From Prevotella sp. (lineage in GTDB: Bacteria; Bacteroidota; Bacteroidia; Bacteroidales; Bacteroidaceae): a DNA stretch of 64,000 bases. Location: contig JAFYYV010000028.1 of NCBI GenBank assembly GCA_017557405.1, positions 62,001-126,000 on the forward strand. The letters are read 5' to 3'. Of the stretch, positions 18,438 to 27,350 are shown in pieces (positions within the stretch are counted from its first letter, which is position 1; each line of letters starts with the position of its first letter). The notes below the pieces were generated by a model. That model saw nothing but the letters and a program-made list of their open reading frames with translations. It had not been told where the DNA came from and did no database searches. The position numbers and the translations under genes are program-made.

Positions 18438-19073
18438 ATGGTAAAAAGATCGATTATTGTATTGTCTTTAATGTTTGGCTTTTTGCTTGTGCAAGCCCAA
18501 GAAATAAGCCGACGAGTCACCGAGTATGAAGAGTTCAAACCGGCTGTCATTCATTTGGTGTCGGGCAAAGACGTTTCTACACCCAAAGCGAACATCTTCC
18601 TGAAAAACAGCACGTTGCTCTATCTGAGCGGAACGAAGACCAAAGAGGCGTTCACGGATAATCTGAAGAGTGTGGATTTCGACGACCGCACTTATTATCG
18701 CGTTGACACGTTGCTGGCTTATAAGGTTGACAGCGTGGGCACGAGTGCGCTTTTTTGCGCCCGACTCATCGACATGAATGCACTTGGTCAGATGATTCGA
18801 AGTTCTCGGCAAATCACGAATATCGATGTTGGCGACCAGATTACCGCAACGTCTTTGCGCAAGGTTGAGGGTGATGAGTTTGATTATCCCATCGTCAACC
18901 AGTATTATTTTCTTTGTGGTGGGAAAATCGTTCGAGCTCGCGAACACGAAGTGTTGCGTGCTACACCCAAGGCTCGCCGTCGTGCTTTCTGGTCGACGGT
19001 GCGCGAAGCTGGATTCCAGTGGTCGAGCGAAGAATCGCTCATGAAGCTTCTGAAGGCGATTACCGAATCCTAA
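18438..19073 (+). CDS. Secreted protein of unknown function
   Basis: A 211-residue protein with a signal peptide (MVKRSIIVLSLMFGFLLVQA, cleavage before QEI). The mature protein appears mixed alpha/beta, with a basic C-terminal third (ATPKARRRAFWSTVREAG). I recognise no domain. It stands alone between the dispersed element upstream and the convergent ligase gene. No consensus -7 box was found; the T-rich end of the element lies about 85 bp before the start codon and could affect expression. Confidence 0.75.
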   Translation: MVKRSIIVLSLMFGFLLVQAQEISRRVTEYEEFKPAVIHLVSGKDVSTPKANIFLKNSTLLYLSGTKTKEAFTDNLKSVDFDDRTYYRVDTLLAYKVDSVGTSALFCARLIDMNALGQMIRSSRQITNIDVGDQITATSLRKVEGDEFDYPIVNQYYFLCGGKIVRAREHEVLRATPKARRRAFWSTVREAGFQWSSEESLMKLLKAITES

Positions 19074-19079
19074 GAATTA

Positions 19080-19238
19080 GATTAAGGAAAAAATGTAAAG
19101 AAGAGGGTTTAAGGAAGTTGAGGAAGTAGATGAATTAGAGGGGGTTAAAGGTCAATAGCTTAATGATTAGAGTTCTCTATTAAAAAGACTTATGGCTTCT
19201 AACTCCTTCTACTTCTTTTTACTCCTTCCTCTACGAAT
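19080..19238. repeat. Purine-rich tract opposite a pyrimidine-rich tract
   Basis: A plus-strand purine tract (AAGAAGAGG, GGAAGTTGAGGAAGTAG words, about 19097-19140) is followed by a pyrimidine tract built of CTTCTACTTC/CTCCTTC words (about 19197-19238). These are degenerate inverted simple repeats between two convergent genes; no clean terminator was found. Confidence 0.45.
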
Positions 19239-19239
19239 A

Positions 19240-21405
19240 TTATACTTCTCCTTCTCCGAATCTCTCGATGAACGTGTCTTCCGAGATGATCTCAATGCCC
19301 AGTTGCTGGGCTTTTTTGTTTTTGCCAGAAGTGGAAGTGATGTCGTTGTTGATGAGGAAACTGGTGGCTCCGCTCACGCTTCCGCTCACTCGTCCGCCCT
19401 GACTCTCGATATAGGCTTTCAGTTCATCGCGGTTTTTGTAGTGGTGAACATCGCCCGTAATGACGAATGTCAGCCCTTCACATCGTTTGCCTGTGGGTTG
19501 CAAGGAGGCTTGTTTGAGTGTGATTTGCTCAAGCAGTCGATTGAGTGTCTGCTTGTTCTTTTCATCGCGGAACCAATTGATAATCAACGTGGAACGCTCG
19601 GGACCTATGCCGTCGATGTGGGCAAAATATTCCAAGTCGGTGGTTGTTGAAGCCTTCTCGATGAGCTCTTCGAAAGTGTAAGCGCCCAACAATCGTTTTG
19701 CTACATCGCCTCCGCATTTCGGAATGCTCAAAGCGATTAGTAGCCGCTGGGCATCTACCTCGCGCGACTTGTCGATTGAGTGCATGATGTTGGCGGCCGA
19801 TTTCTCGCCAAAGCCTTCCAATAAGGAGATTTCGCGGATGTGTTGACGCAACTGGTAGATGTCTGCATAGTCGCTGATCCACCCCAAGTTGATGAATCGG
19901 GCGAGTGTCTGTTCTGAGATACCGTCAATATCCATACCTGCCTTCGACACGAATCGGGCGTATTTCTTCAGTTGTTTGGCTGGACAGACGGGGTTCGTGC
20001 AATGCAGGGTTCGCGTACCGCTCGTCTGACTTACCACGATTTCAGTTGGTTCGTGGCACACGGGACATTGTTCGGGAATGTGCAACTGGCCGACGCTCTC
20101 AATCACCTTGATGACCTTCGGGATGATCTTGTTGGCTTTGATGACGCTGATACGTGTTCCTTTGTCGCCAATTCCCAACCGCTCACATTCGCTGATGTTG
20201 CAGAGCGAAGCGCGTTTCACGGTGGTTCCTTCCAACTCGACAGGGCGGAAGATGGCAACGGGCGAGATGGTAGAGGCCGCACACGACCACTCTATCTCCT
20301 GCAACTCGGTTTCGGCGGCTTCGTCTTGCCATTTGAAAGCGAGGCCTGCGCGTGTTGCATGATGTCCTGTTACGCTTCCTGTCTGGGCGTAAGCCGTATC
20401 GTCGTAGGTCACAACAAGGCCGTCAACAGGGTAGGGGAAGCGCGTTTGGTTGTTTCCCGTCACTCGTTCGGTAAAGCGGTCAATCACGGCTTGCACGTTC
20501 TCAACGGTGGGATGTTCCACCAATTCGCGCTCTACGGTTTTGAAACCTTGTGCGTCGAGCCAAGCCATTCGTGCTCCCCAACTATTTTCATTCGTGTCCT
20601 TCGCATTGTTCTCGCTCGCAAACAAATCGGATTCTTTCACCTCAGCGAACAAATCTTGTTCTCTTGCTTCTGCAAACAAATCCCTCTGTTTCGTGGGCAT
20701 TTCCTTCTCTTTGGAAGTATTCCCCTTCGCCCTTTGGAGAGGTGGTGAGGTGGTGAGGCTTTCTTTTTCCGAATACACCAATGTGAACGGAATCCATTGA
20801 AGGTTGCGCCGACGCAGTTCTTCGAGATTGTCTTTCAACGACAACGAACCCGACGCCAAATTGCGAGGATTCGCATAATCTTCGCCGCTCTCGATGAGAA
20901 AACGCTCGAAGTCGTCGTAGGCGATGACGGCTTCGCCGCGAATCACCGTGTGGCCCTTTGCTTTGATAGTGTTGGGAATGCCGCCGATGCCGCTTGCCAG
21001 ATGGGTGATATTGGTGCCGATATGTCCGTTTCCGCGTGTCACAACTTTCTGCAAACGTCCGCCGTCGTAGGTCACAACGAGTGTCAAACCGTCGAGCTTC
21101 CACGAAATCCAGATAGGACGGCCTTCCGCCCATTTCACGAGTTCGCTCACTTGCTTGGTCTTCGCCAACGATAGGGCGGCAAACTCATGAGCCTCTTTCT
21201 GCCCGGCGGTGTTGTCTTCCGATACGTTGTTGGTTGGCGAGTCGGGCAGGGTGGTGCCTGTCTCCTCCTCCAACCGTTTCAACTCGTCGAAGCGCGCATC
21301 CCACTCGTAGTCGGTCATCTGCTCCGCGCGTCCGTTGTAATAAGCGTCTGATGCACGATTGAGTTCCTCAACCAGTTGTTGCATCCTTTTCAGTTGCTCT
21401 TCCAT
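19240..21405 (-). CDS. ligA: NAD-dependent DNA ligase, divergent LigA type, with a repeat-bearing loop insertion
   Basis: It seals nicks in DNA using NAD+. Domain order is that of LigA: Ia helical region with AYYNG and YEWDARFDEL, adenylation domain with catalytic Lys103 in SWKLDG and TRGNG, OB fold, C4 zinc finger (CPVCHEP...CTNPVCPAKQ), helix-hairpin-helix repeats (GFGEKSAANIMHSIDKS) and a C-terminal BRCT domain (GLTFVITGDVHHYKNRDELKAYIES). Wording such as ISWKLDG and TRGNGHIGTNITH departs from the main LigA consensus, so it may be a second, accessory ligase. A ~60-residue insertion (about 214-275) lies in a surface loop of the adenylation domain and contains three DLF motifs. The promoter is 20 bp from the start codon. 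Confidence 0.9.
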   Translation of the reverse strand: MEEQLKRMQQLVEELNRASDAYYNGRAEQMTDYEWDARFDELKRLEEETGTTLPDSPTNNVSEDNTAGQKEAHEFAALSLAKTKQVSELVKWAEGRPIWISWKLDGLTLVVTYDGGRLQKVVTRGNGHIGTNITHLASGIGGIPNTIKAKGHTVIRGEAVIAYDDFERFLIESGEDYANPRNLASGSLSLKDNLEELRRRNLQWIPFTLVYSEKESLTTSPPLQRAKGNTSKEKEMPTKQRDLFAEAREQDLFAEVKESDLFASENNAKDTNENSWGARMAWLDAQGFKTVERELVEHPTVENVQAVIDRFTERVTGNNQTRFPYPVDGLVVTYDDTAYAQTGSVTGHHATRAGLAFKWQDEAAETELQEIEWSCAASTISPVAIFRPVELEGTTVKRASLCNISECERLGIGDKGTRISVIKANKIIPKVIKVIESVGQLHIPEQCPVCHEPTEIVVSQTSGTRTLHCTNPVCPAKQLKKYARFVSKAGMDIDGISEQTLARFINLGWISDYADIYQLRQHIREISLLEGFGEKSAANIMHSIDKSREVDAQRLLIALSIPKCGGDVAKRLLGAYTFEELIEKASTTTDLEYFAHIDGIGPERSTLIINWFRDEKNKQTLNRLLEQITLKQASLQPTGKRCEGLTFVITGDVHHYKNRDELKAYIESQGGRVSGSVSGATSFLINNDITSTSGKNKKAQQLGIEIISEDTFIERFGEGEV
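20614..20688 (-). repeat. 27-bp coding repeat in ligA: three DLF motifs
   Basis: Residues 240-264 contain QRDLF, EQDLF and ESDLF with 9-residue spacing, encoded by three 27-bp units sharing a GCAAACAAATC-like word on the plus strand. QxDLF-type peptides are the usual bacterial sliding-clamp-binding motif. Confidence 0.75.
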
Positions 21406-21425
21406 TGTGCTCGTTTTTCAATATG

Positions 21426-21433
21426 CAAATATA
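21426..21433 (-). promoter_or_regulatory. -7 box of ligA
   Basis: TATATTTG on the minus strand, 20 bp before the ligA start codon. Confidence 0.65.
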
Positions 21434-21549
21434 AACAAATTTCTTGAGAGTTGCAACATCTTCACGAAATCAAATTGCAAAATCAGGGCGAAACTCTTTT
21501 TTGATGAGTTTTTCTAAGAGTTTTTGTGCGGTTTTTCTGTCCGAATGAT

Positions 21550-21557
21550 TATCTTTG
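21550..21557 (+). promoter_or_regulatory. -7 box of the B3/B4 gene, very close to the start codon
   Basis: TATCTTTG ends 9 bp before the ATG at 21567. A TTG codon at 21555 lies inside the box and so cannot be the start. The mRNA would be nearly leaderless. Confidence 0.7.
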
Positions 21558-21566
21558 CACTCACGT

Positions 21567-22232
21567 ATGAAAGTGATTGTATCTAACGAGATTGAGCAGG
21601 TGTGCCCAGGCTTTGTGGGCGCTTGTGTGGAGGCCGATGTGGTGAACACGCCGTTCTCCGAAGGGTTGTGGCAGGAGATCAAGGCTCTTGGCGAGCAATT
21701 CAAGGCCGAGTTGACCACCGAGTCGTTGAAACAGATGTCGGGCATTGCCGCCACTCGTCGTGTTTATAAGGCTTGCGGCAAAGATCCTTCGCGCTATCGC
21801 CCTGCCTCCGAAGCCCTCATTCGCCGCATGTTGCAAGGCAAGGAACTCTATCAGATTGACACACTTGTCGATCTCATCAATCTCGCCAGCATTCGTTTTG
21901 GTTATTCCATTGGCGGGTTTGATGCCGCTAAGTTCGTGGGCGACACGCTGACATTGGGTGTCGGACGCGCTGGCGAACCATACGAGGGCATCGGTCGCGG
22001 GATGATCAACATTGAAGGTCTTCCCGTCTATCGCGATGAAATCGGCGGTGTGGGAACTCCTACGAGCGATAACGAGCGTACGAAGATAACCCTCCAAACC
22101 ACTCGTATGGCCGTCCTCATCAACGGATACGACGGCGATGAAGCCCGTGTTCGTGAGAATGCCGAGTTCATCTTGCGCCTCGTCTCACAATACTGCCAGG
22201 CTCAAAATGGCCGTTATTTCGTGTATAGATAA
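21567..22232 (+). CDS. Free-standing B3/B4 tRNA-binding domain protein
   Basis: A 221-residue protein matching the stand-alone form of the B3/B4 domain of phenylalanyl-tRNA synthetase beta chain (COG3382-like), the region that carries editing activity in PheRS. Typical blocks are KDPSRYRPASEALIRRMLQGK, LYQIDTLVDLINLASIRFGYSIGG and PTSDNERTKIT. Stand-alone copies are thought to bind or edit tRNA, but their substrate is not established. It is divergent from ligA, with promoters in the 160-bp gap. The start at ATG 21567 is set by the promoter position. Confidence 0.88.
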   Translation: MKVIVSNEIEQVCPGFVGACVEADVVNTPFSEGLWQEIKALGEQFKAELTTESLKQMSGIAATRRVYKACGKDPSRYRPASEALIRRMLQGKELYQIDTLVDLINLASIRFGYSIGGFDAAKFVGDTLTLGVGRAGEPYEGIGRGMINIEGLPVYRDEIGGVGTPTSDNERTKITLQTTRMAVLINGYDGDEARVRENAEFILRLVSQYCQAQNGRYFVYR

Positions 22233-22261
22233 ATAGTTTGCATTAACTGACTGTCAATTAC

Positions 22262-22619
22262 TTTGACAAAAAGTTGTCAACTATTTCGTTCAATCTAGAA
22301 TCGGAAAAACGTAGATTTTGCCTCTTGATCCACCGTTTCAGCCCTCGGAAATTGGTACATGTGGCATGTAAGGTTCTTAGGTAGTACATCTAACTCGCAT
22401 AGATGTAGCATGTGAGCCCCTTTTATCATAGCTGTGACAGCGAAAAATCAAGCAATTTCAGCCTCAGAAGTATACCTCTAACTAGGTGTAAAATCGCATG
22501 AAAAACGCAACCATGTGATTGCCAGCGACTTACCTCAATGTCGATTTTTGGCCATATTTCCGCCCAACTCTTCTTTTTTTCAAAATACACCCCATTTTGA
22601 GGCCCCTAAATTCAGAATT
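22262..22619 (-). repeat. Dispersed intergenic element, copy C (diverged)
   Basis: Same order as copies B and D, with its sense on the minus strand. The right block contains the identical 15-mer (CTAGATTGAACGAAA, complement at 22284-22298) and a GACAA-CTTT-TTGTC hairpin; the array is at 22350-22481. The left block is recognisable but diverged (CATTTTGAGG then AAATTCAGAATTA at 22592-22620). The hairpin of copies B and D is not clearly preserved. It fills most of the 22233-22888 gap. Confidence 0.75.
22350..22481 (-). repeat. 22-bp tandem unit array, copy C
   Basis: On the plus strand, units end with CATGTAA, CATCTAA, CATGTGA and GCTGTGA at 22371, 22393, 22415 and 22437, exactly 22 bp apart; a further in-phase CCTCTAA ends at 22481. 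The base sequence differs from arrays B and D, but period and dyad character are retained. Confidence 0.7.
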
Positions 22620-22691
22620 ATCTTGACATTATACGTTAGTTTATAATTTTGTTAGTTGGTAAGTTTATTAGTTCGTTAGTTAATGCCTTAT

Positions 22692-22728
22692 CTCCTCACC
22701 CTTTTGGGGGAGGTTGGGAGGGGGCTGC
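22692..22728. repeat. CTCACCC...GGGGGAGG intergenic repeat
   Basis: A CCTCACCCTTTTGGGGGAGG palindromic word followed by TTGGGAGGGGGCT. GC-rich words of this kind recur between genes in Bacteroidetes, and the ligase insertion begins with a related word. The rest of the gap to 22888 is AT-rich leader of the large secreted-protein gene. Confidence 0.5.
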
Positions 22729-22815
22729 CTTTATTAATAATGTGAAAAACCCTTAAAAAACAGCCCCAAACTTGAACTTTTCCCGTAAAATCCCCTTTCT
22801 TTCGATATTTTTCAC

Positions 22816-22823
22816 TACATTTG
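22816..22823 (+). promoter_or_regulatory. -7 box of the 1332-residue protein gene
   Basis: TACATTTG, 65 bp before the start codon. The leader ends in ATTAACTAAATCCTA directly before the ATG, matching the leader of the paralogous gene at 27351. Confidence 0.6.
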
Positions 22824-22888
22824 CCACGATATATACCTAATATGAACAATAATAATCAAAAAAATAATTATTAACTAAATCCTATTTT

Positions 22889-25800
22889 ATGAAACATTTA
22901 AAACTACTATTGACGTTACTTACCCTCTTTATAGGTGTTGGTAGCGTAAGTGCACAGGAAGAAGGAACATATTTCCTGTACAATGAATCGACAGGCTTAT
23001 TCTTAAGTCGTGGTGCCACTTGGGGTACACGATCTACTGCTGATCTGTATGGTATTGCGTTTGAATTGGCTAAAATAAACGATGGGGTTTACACTCTCAA
23101 GAATGTTGACCATTCGCTTGTTGCTAATGGAAACAAATACTTGGGCGACAACCTTTACACAGACAATGGTTCTGCATGTAATTACACCTTTGCTTCTCAA
23201 GGAAATGGTTATACGATTTCCAAAGGTAGTGGGTATTTAACAGCATCCACTGCTGGAGCGGCAATTACTGAAAATGCTGATGCTTCTGACAATTCAGTGT
23301 GGAAGCTCCTAACCAAAACAGAGTATAATACAATTCTTGCACAAAGAAAAAATACTGAAGCAGCTTCAATTGCTAACGCAGCAGGTTTTAATGATGTTAC
23401 AACTCTTGATGGGTTGATAGCAAAGATCTCTGATACGAATACATTTATTAGTGAAGATTGCACAAGTAAAGTTGCTAACGCCAATATTGGAGCAGGTAGT
23501 AGTGGATGGACAAAAGACAACGATTCAAATAGAGGTGCAGGTGATACCAAAGCTGGCGATGGCGTTTTTCAAAGTTGGAATGGAAGTACAAATATTTACC
23601 AAACAGTAAGCAATCTTGAGGAAGGAATTTACAAATTATCCGTTCAAGCGTTTTATCGTATTGGTAATAGCGCCTCAGCAGTTAGGGTGGCTGATAATGG
23701 TTGTATGGTTGACTATCTGTATGCAGGCAATAATAACACGCAACTTGTCTCTTGGTATAATATTAGAACGGACGATAATAGTCCTAATAGTATGGCTGCC
23801 GCACACACTCTTCTCGATTCAGATTCAAACATCGCTTTGGTAGAAGTATTTGCTTATGTTGGACAAGAAGGTACTCTTAAAATAGGTATTAATAATCTTA
23901 GCTATGTTGAAAATGATTGGATGATATGTGATAATTTCAAGTTGACATATTATACAGATAAGGTTGCTGAAGCGCAAATAGATGCTTTGATAGCTACTAT
24001 TCCCGAAAATGTGCCAACAGCAGTCGCTACCAATCTGAATACGTTGAAAGAAGCCTTGCAGAGCGAAAAAACCATCGTGGCTTATAATGCCTTGGATGCT
24101 GCCATTAAGGCAGCAAATCCCATAGCTGAGAAATACGATGTATACAAGACAGTTCGAGACCGTATGGTTACTATCAAGAACCAAACTGGTTTTACAAATA
24201 GTGGTGATGCTGCAACTGCTTTTGATGCAGAAGTTACAGCACAGAATACTGCTGTTGAAGCTTCTACAACTGTAGCTACCATTGAGGCTGCTATTGAGGC
24301 TGTCCGCGCTGCTGCTGGTACATTCCTTGGTGCTGTAGAAATAACAGGAACGGTAGATGCTACCGCTCTCATTATGAACGACACACCAACTTCAAATGGC
24401 GATTTCTGGGCATTAACAGGAGGCGTGACTTTTGATAGTGGCAATAACGTAGCGGAGTATTGGAATCAAAGTGGTATGTCTATAAAGCAGCTCCTTTATG
24501 GTCTTCCTATAGGATACTATACTTTGACAGCAGTCGCTCTTACGCGTACTGACTATGTAGGAACTTTGTCAGCTGGTGAAAACACCATGAACATAGCTAC
24601 TGTAGGAAATAGCACAGTTGACAATCGTAGTCAAGCAAATACTTGGTTCAATAATGGTAATGGTGTGAATGCTCTCTCATTCCACCTTGCTAATGCTGCT
24701 AATGTTGAAATTGGTATAACGGCAGACAACGCAAATGGGGATCATTGGACTGTGTGGCGCAATTTTAAATTAGAGTATTTCGGAACCGACCCACTTGCTG
24801 CTGACAAAGCCCTCTATCAGGAAGCTCTTGCCAATGCACAGGAAGTTGACGACACCTATACTGTTGTTACTGGCGAAGAAGCTACTGCACTCGATGAGGC
24901 ACTTACAACATATGGAAACGTTGTTGCAAATTATGATGATGTGGAAGGTAGTAAGACTGCTTTACAGGAAGCTACAGCTGCGTTGAACGAAGCAGCCCAA
25001 ACAGTTAAGGATGCCGCTCCTTCATATGAGGCTTACAACGCAGAGAAGGAGAAGGCTGTCATCATCGGTTTGACCGACGAGATTCCTGCAGCTACTAACG
25101 CTGCTGCAGCAGCAGCCGCTGTGAACACCATGAAGGTGGCAGAAAGCACATTCGTGAATACAAACTATCCTGCAGATATCACATCTTTGGTGGGCGATCT
25201 CTCAACGTGGACTGGCGAAGGTGGTACAGGAACCAGTAACAACCAACACTGGAGTGGCTCTACCAAAACTTATTATGAGCAAAGTAGTGGTAACTGGGGT
25301 GCCAATGCTTGGGAAATCTCATACACGAAGACCGTTACGCTTCCTGCCGGTAAGTACATGGCGAAGGTGGCTGCTCGTGGTACTGCCGCCCTTACATATA
25401 GCGAATTAAGCGTTTCTGTCAGCAAAGACGTGATGCCGCTCGCTCACAAGGGTGATAATGGTAAGGGTATCGCTACCGATGGTACAACCAGTTTCGACGA
25501 GGGCACATTTGCTAACAACGGCAATGGCCGTGGTTGGGAATGGGGCTATTTGCCATTCGAACTGACTGAAGAAAGTGAAGTTACATTCACGCTTGCTTCT
25601 AAAGCCGAGTCTAGTGGACTGTGGGTAAGCTACTGTGACTTCGCACTGCTCAATGTCCTCGCTACTGCTGAAGACTATACAGCACTTGAAGATGCTAAGC
25701 CAACGGATATCGTCCTTGGCTTTGAGGAAGGCGAATATGCTCCTTATAATAATATAGAAGCCGCTGCTGCTCTTGAACTCGCAAATGGAATTGATCCTGA

Positions 25801-26887
25801 AGCTGCAAACGCACAGGTTGCTGTTCAACTCGCAACGAACACCTTGATGACTACCAAGTGGGTGGCTAATGAAGAGGAAGTGAATGCAGTCCACAATGGA
25901 TTGTTCGCCACAGTTCAGGAAGGTGCCAACTATCCTGAAGGATGGACTCGTACGAATAGTTGGGGACAGATGCGTAGTGGTATTGAAGGCGACTATGCAA
26001 CGGCTTATTACAACCAACCTGGTTCCTTGAAGTATGGTAATAATGGTGGTTATATCATGCCATTGAAGGCCAATACCACCTATACCTTGAAGTTCGCTTA
26101 TCGCTCTCATGAGAATAATTCGAACGATGGAATTACCGTTTCAGTGTTGAATGGAGAAGATGGCATCAGTGGAAAGACATTCCCAGGAAATGGTTCTACT
26201 ACTGATTGGAAAACAGCCACTATGGTCTTCACAACAGGTGCAGCAGGTAATTATGTGCTAACACTTGCAAATGGTGGTAATACATGGATGACTGGCGTTG
26301 AGATTTTCAAGGCACAGCCCGTTGAAATTGCTATTAAGGCTGGTCGTCAATACACAGCATTCAGCTGCGAATGGCCACTCGACTTTGCTAACACTGGTTT
26401 GACTGCACAGATTGTGACTTCAGCAAAGGGTGCTACTCAGGACGTGACCAAGGTTCCTGCCAATACAGGTATCATTGTTGGTCTCGCTGAGCCTGCAACA
26501 GAGAATACAACCATTCAGGTTCCTATTTGCACTGAGGAGACTGAAGATGTTGCTGAAGCCAACATGTTGGTTGCTGTAGTTGACGGTGCAACTATTATAC
26601 AACCTACAGACTACACCATCTATGTGTTTGGTAAGAAGAACGGCAAGGAGGCCTTCTATAAAGTAGGATCAAATGGCATCACAGTTCCTGCCAACAATGC
26701 ATATCTTGCTGTTCCTGTAGCTGCAGGAGCAAAGGAAGTCATCTTCTTGGGTGGCGAAACAACAGGTATCAACAATGTTGATGCAGATGTAGAAACTGGT
26801 GATCTCTATAATCTCTCTGGCATGAAGGTGAAGAAGGCTCAGAAGGGCGTCTACATCCAGAATGGTAAGAAAGTGATTGTTAAATAA
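22889..26887 (+). CDS. Very large secreted multidomain protein with C-terminal sorting-type tail
   Basis: A 1332-residue protein: signal peptide (MKHLKLLLTLLTLFIGVGSVSA), an N-terminal domain (~23-140, GTYFLYNESTGLFLSRGATWG), then alternating beta-sandwich modules that look carbohydrate-binding-like (for example ~200-345, ~480-630, ~770-925, ~1000-1130, with NLEEGIYKLSVQAFYR and W..CDNFKLTYY signatures) and Ala/Glu-rich helical segments of FIVAR type, a beta-rich domain (~1140-1290) and the tail YNLSGMKVKKAQKGVYIQNG followed by KKVIVK. It is probably displayed on the cell surface and binds glycan or protein; no catalytic motif was found. Paralogous throughout to the 933-residue protein downstream. 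Confidence 0.85.
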   Translation: MKHLKLLLTLLTLFIGVGSVSAQEEGTYFLYNESTGLFLSRGATWGTRSTADLYGIAFELAKINDGVYTLKNVDHSLVANGNKYLGDNLYTDNGSACNYTFASQGNGYTISKGSGYLTASTAGAAITENADASDNSVWKLLTKTEYNTILAQRKNTEAASIANAAGFNDVTTLDGLIAKISDTNTFISEDCTSKVANANIGAGSSGWTKDNDSNRGAGDTKAGDGVFQSWNGSTNIYQTVSNLEEGIYKLSVQAFYRIGNSASAVRVADNGCMVDYLYAGNNNTQLVSWYNIRTDDNSPNSMAAAHTLLDSDSNIALVEVFAYVGQEGTLKIGINNLSYVENDWMICDNFKLTYYTDKVAEAQIDALIATIPENVPTAVATNLNTLKEALQSEKTIVAYNALDAAIKAANPIAEKYDVYKTVRDRMVTIKNQTGFTNSGDAATAFDAEVTAQNTAVEASTTVATIEAAIEAVRAAAGTFLGAVEITGTVDATALIMNDTPTSNGDFWALTGGVTFDSGNNVAEYWNQSGMSIKQLLYGLPIGYYTLTAVALTRTDYVGTLSAGENTMNIATVGNSTVDNRSQANTWFNNGNGVNALSFHLANAANVEIGITADNANGDHWTVWRNFKLEYFGTDPLAADKALYQEALANAQEVDDTYTVVTGEEATALDEALTTYGNVVANYDDVEGSKTALQEATAALNEAAQTVKDAAPSYEAYNAEKEKAVIIGLTDEIPAATNAAAAAAAVNTMKVAESTFVNTNYPADITSLVGDLSTWTGEGGTGTSNNQHWSGSTKTYYEQSSGNWGANAWEISYTKTVTLPAGKYMAKVAARGTAALTYSELSVSVSKDVMPLAHKGDNGKGIATDGTTSFDEGTFANNGNGRGWEWGYLPFELTEESEVTFTLASKAESSGLWVSYCDFALLNVLATAEDYTALEDAKPTDIVLGFEEGEYAPYNNIEAAAALELANGIDPEAANAQVAVQLATNTLMTTKWVANEEEVNAVHNGLFATVQEGANYPEGWTRTNSWGQMRSGIEGDYATAYYNQPGSLKYGNNGGYIMPLKANTTYTLKFAYRSHENNSNDGITVSVLNGEDGISGKTFPGNGSTTDWKTATMVFTTGAAGNYVLTLANGGNTWMTGVEIFKAQPVEIAIKAGRQYTAFSCEWPLDFANTGLTAQIVTSAKGATQDVTKVPANTGIIVGLAEPATENTTIQVPICTEETEDVAEANMLVAVVDGATIIQPTDYTIYVFGKKNGKEAFYKVGSNGITVPANNAYLAVPVAAGAKEVIFLGGETTGINNVDADVETGDLYNLSGMKVKKAQKGVYIQNGKKVIVK

Positions 26888-26911
26888 TTAGATTGTTAGA
26901 AAGGAAACAAT

Positions 26912-27103
26912 ATGAAAAAGGATTATATAGAACCAAAGATGAAGCAACTCCTTCTTGATCAGGAATATTTGATGGACTTCGATGTGTTGTCAGGTCCTGA
27001 AAATGAAGTCGGTGATGGCGATATTGAGTTCTCGAAAGAAGGTAACACATTTGGAGACGAATCACTTCCCCAAATGAAGAGCGTCTGGGACGAGGAGTTC
27101 TAA
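26912..27103 (+). CDS. 63-residue peptide of unknown function between the two large secreted proteins
   Basis: A 63-residue acidic ORF starting 24 bp after the large gene, with no signal peptide. It begins MKKDYIEPKMKQLLLDQEYL and ends SVWDEEF. Short proteins starting MKK-aromatic-x-x-P and ending in Trp plus acidic residues are, as far as I recall, widespread in Prevotella, with no assigned role. The N-terminal half could be helical and leader-like, and the rest is Gly/Asp/Glu-rich. No modification enzyme or exporter is adjacent, so a RiPP precursor role is not supported. It is probably cotranscribed with the upstream gene, because the next terminator lies after it. Confidence 0.7.
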   Translation: MKKDYIEPKMKQLLLDQEYLMDFDVLSGPENEVGDGDIEFSKEGNTFGDESLPQMKSVWDEEF

Positions 27104-27155
27104 CATGATTTGACCTTAGCGTCCTCCATCGTGAGGACACACTGATAACAAGAAT

Positions 27156-27193
27156 GGGGCAAATGGCGTAACTGCTGTTTGCCCCGTTTTTTG
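27156..27193 (+). terminator. Intrinsic terminator after the 63-residue ORF
   Basis: GGGGCAAA and TTTGCCCC form the stem, followed by GTTTTTTGG. A smaller hairpin GTCCTC/GAGGAC lies at 27121-27136. Confidence 0.85.
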
Positions 27194-27350
27194 GTATGTA
27201 ATTTGCAAAAAACATATAAAAGGAGAGACGAAAAAGAAAAAAACGAGGAAAAGCGTTCGTCGTTTCAATTATTTTCAGTAACTTTACACCGAATATATCT
27301 ACGATAACTAAGAGAGAACAATAAATATTATTAACTAAAACCTAATTTAT

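Noticed and set aside
26912-27103. 63-residue ORF as a RiPP precursor
   Set aside because: No maturation enzyme, peptidase or dedicated exporter gene is adjacent, and it has no Cys and no Gly-Gly-type leader cleavage site.
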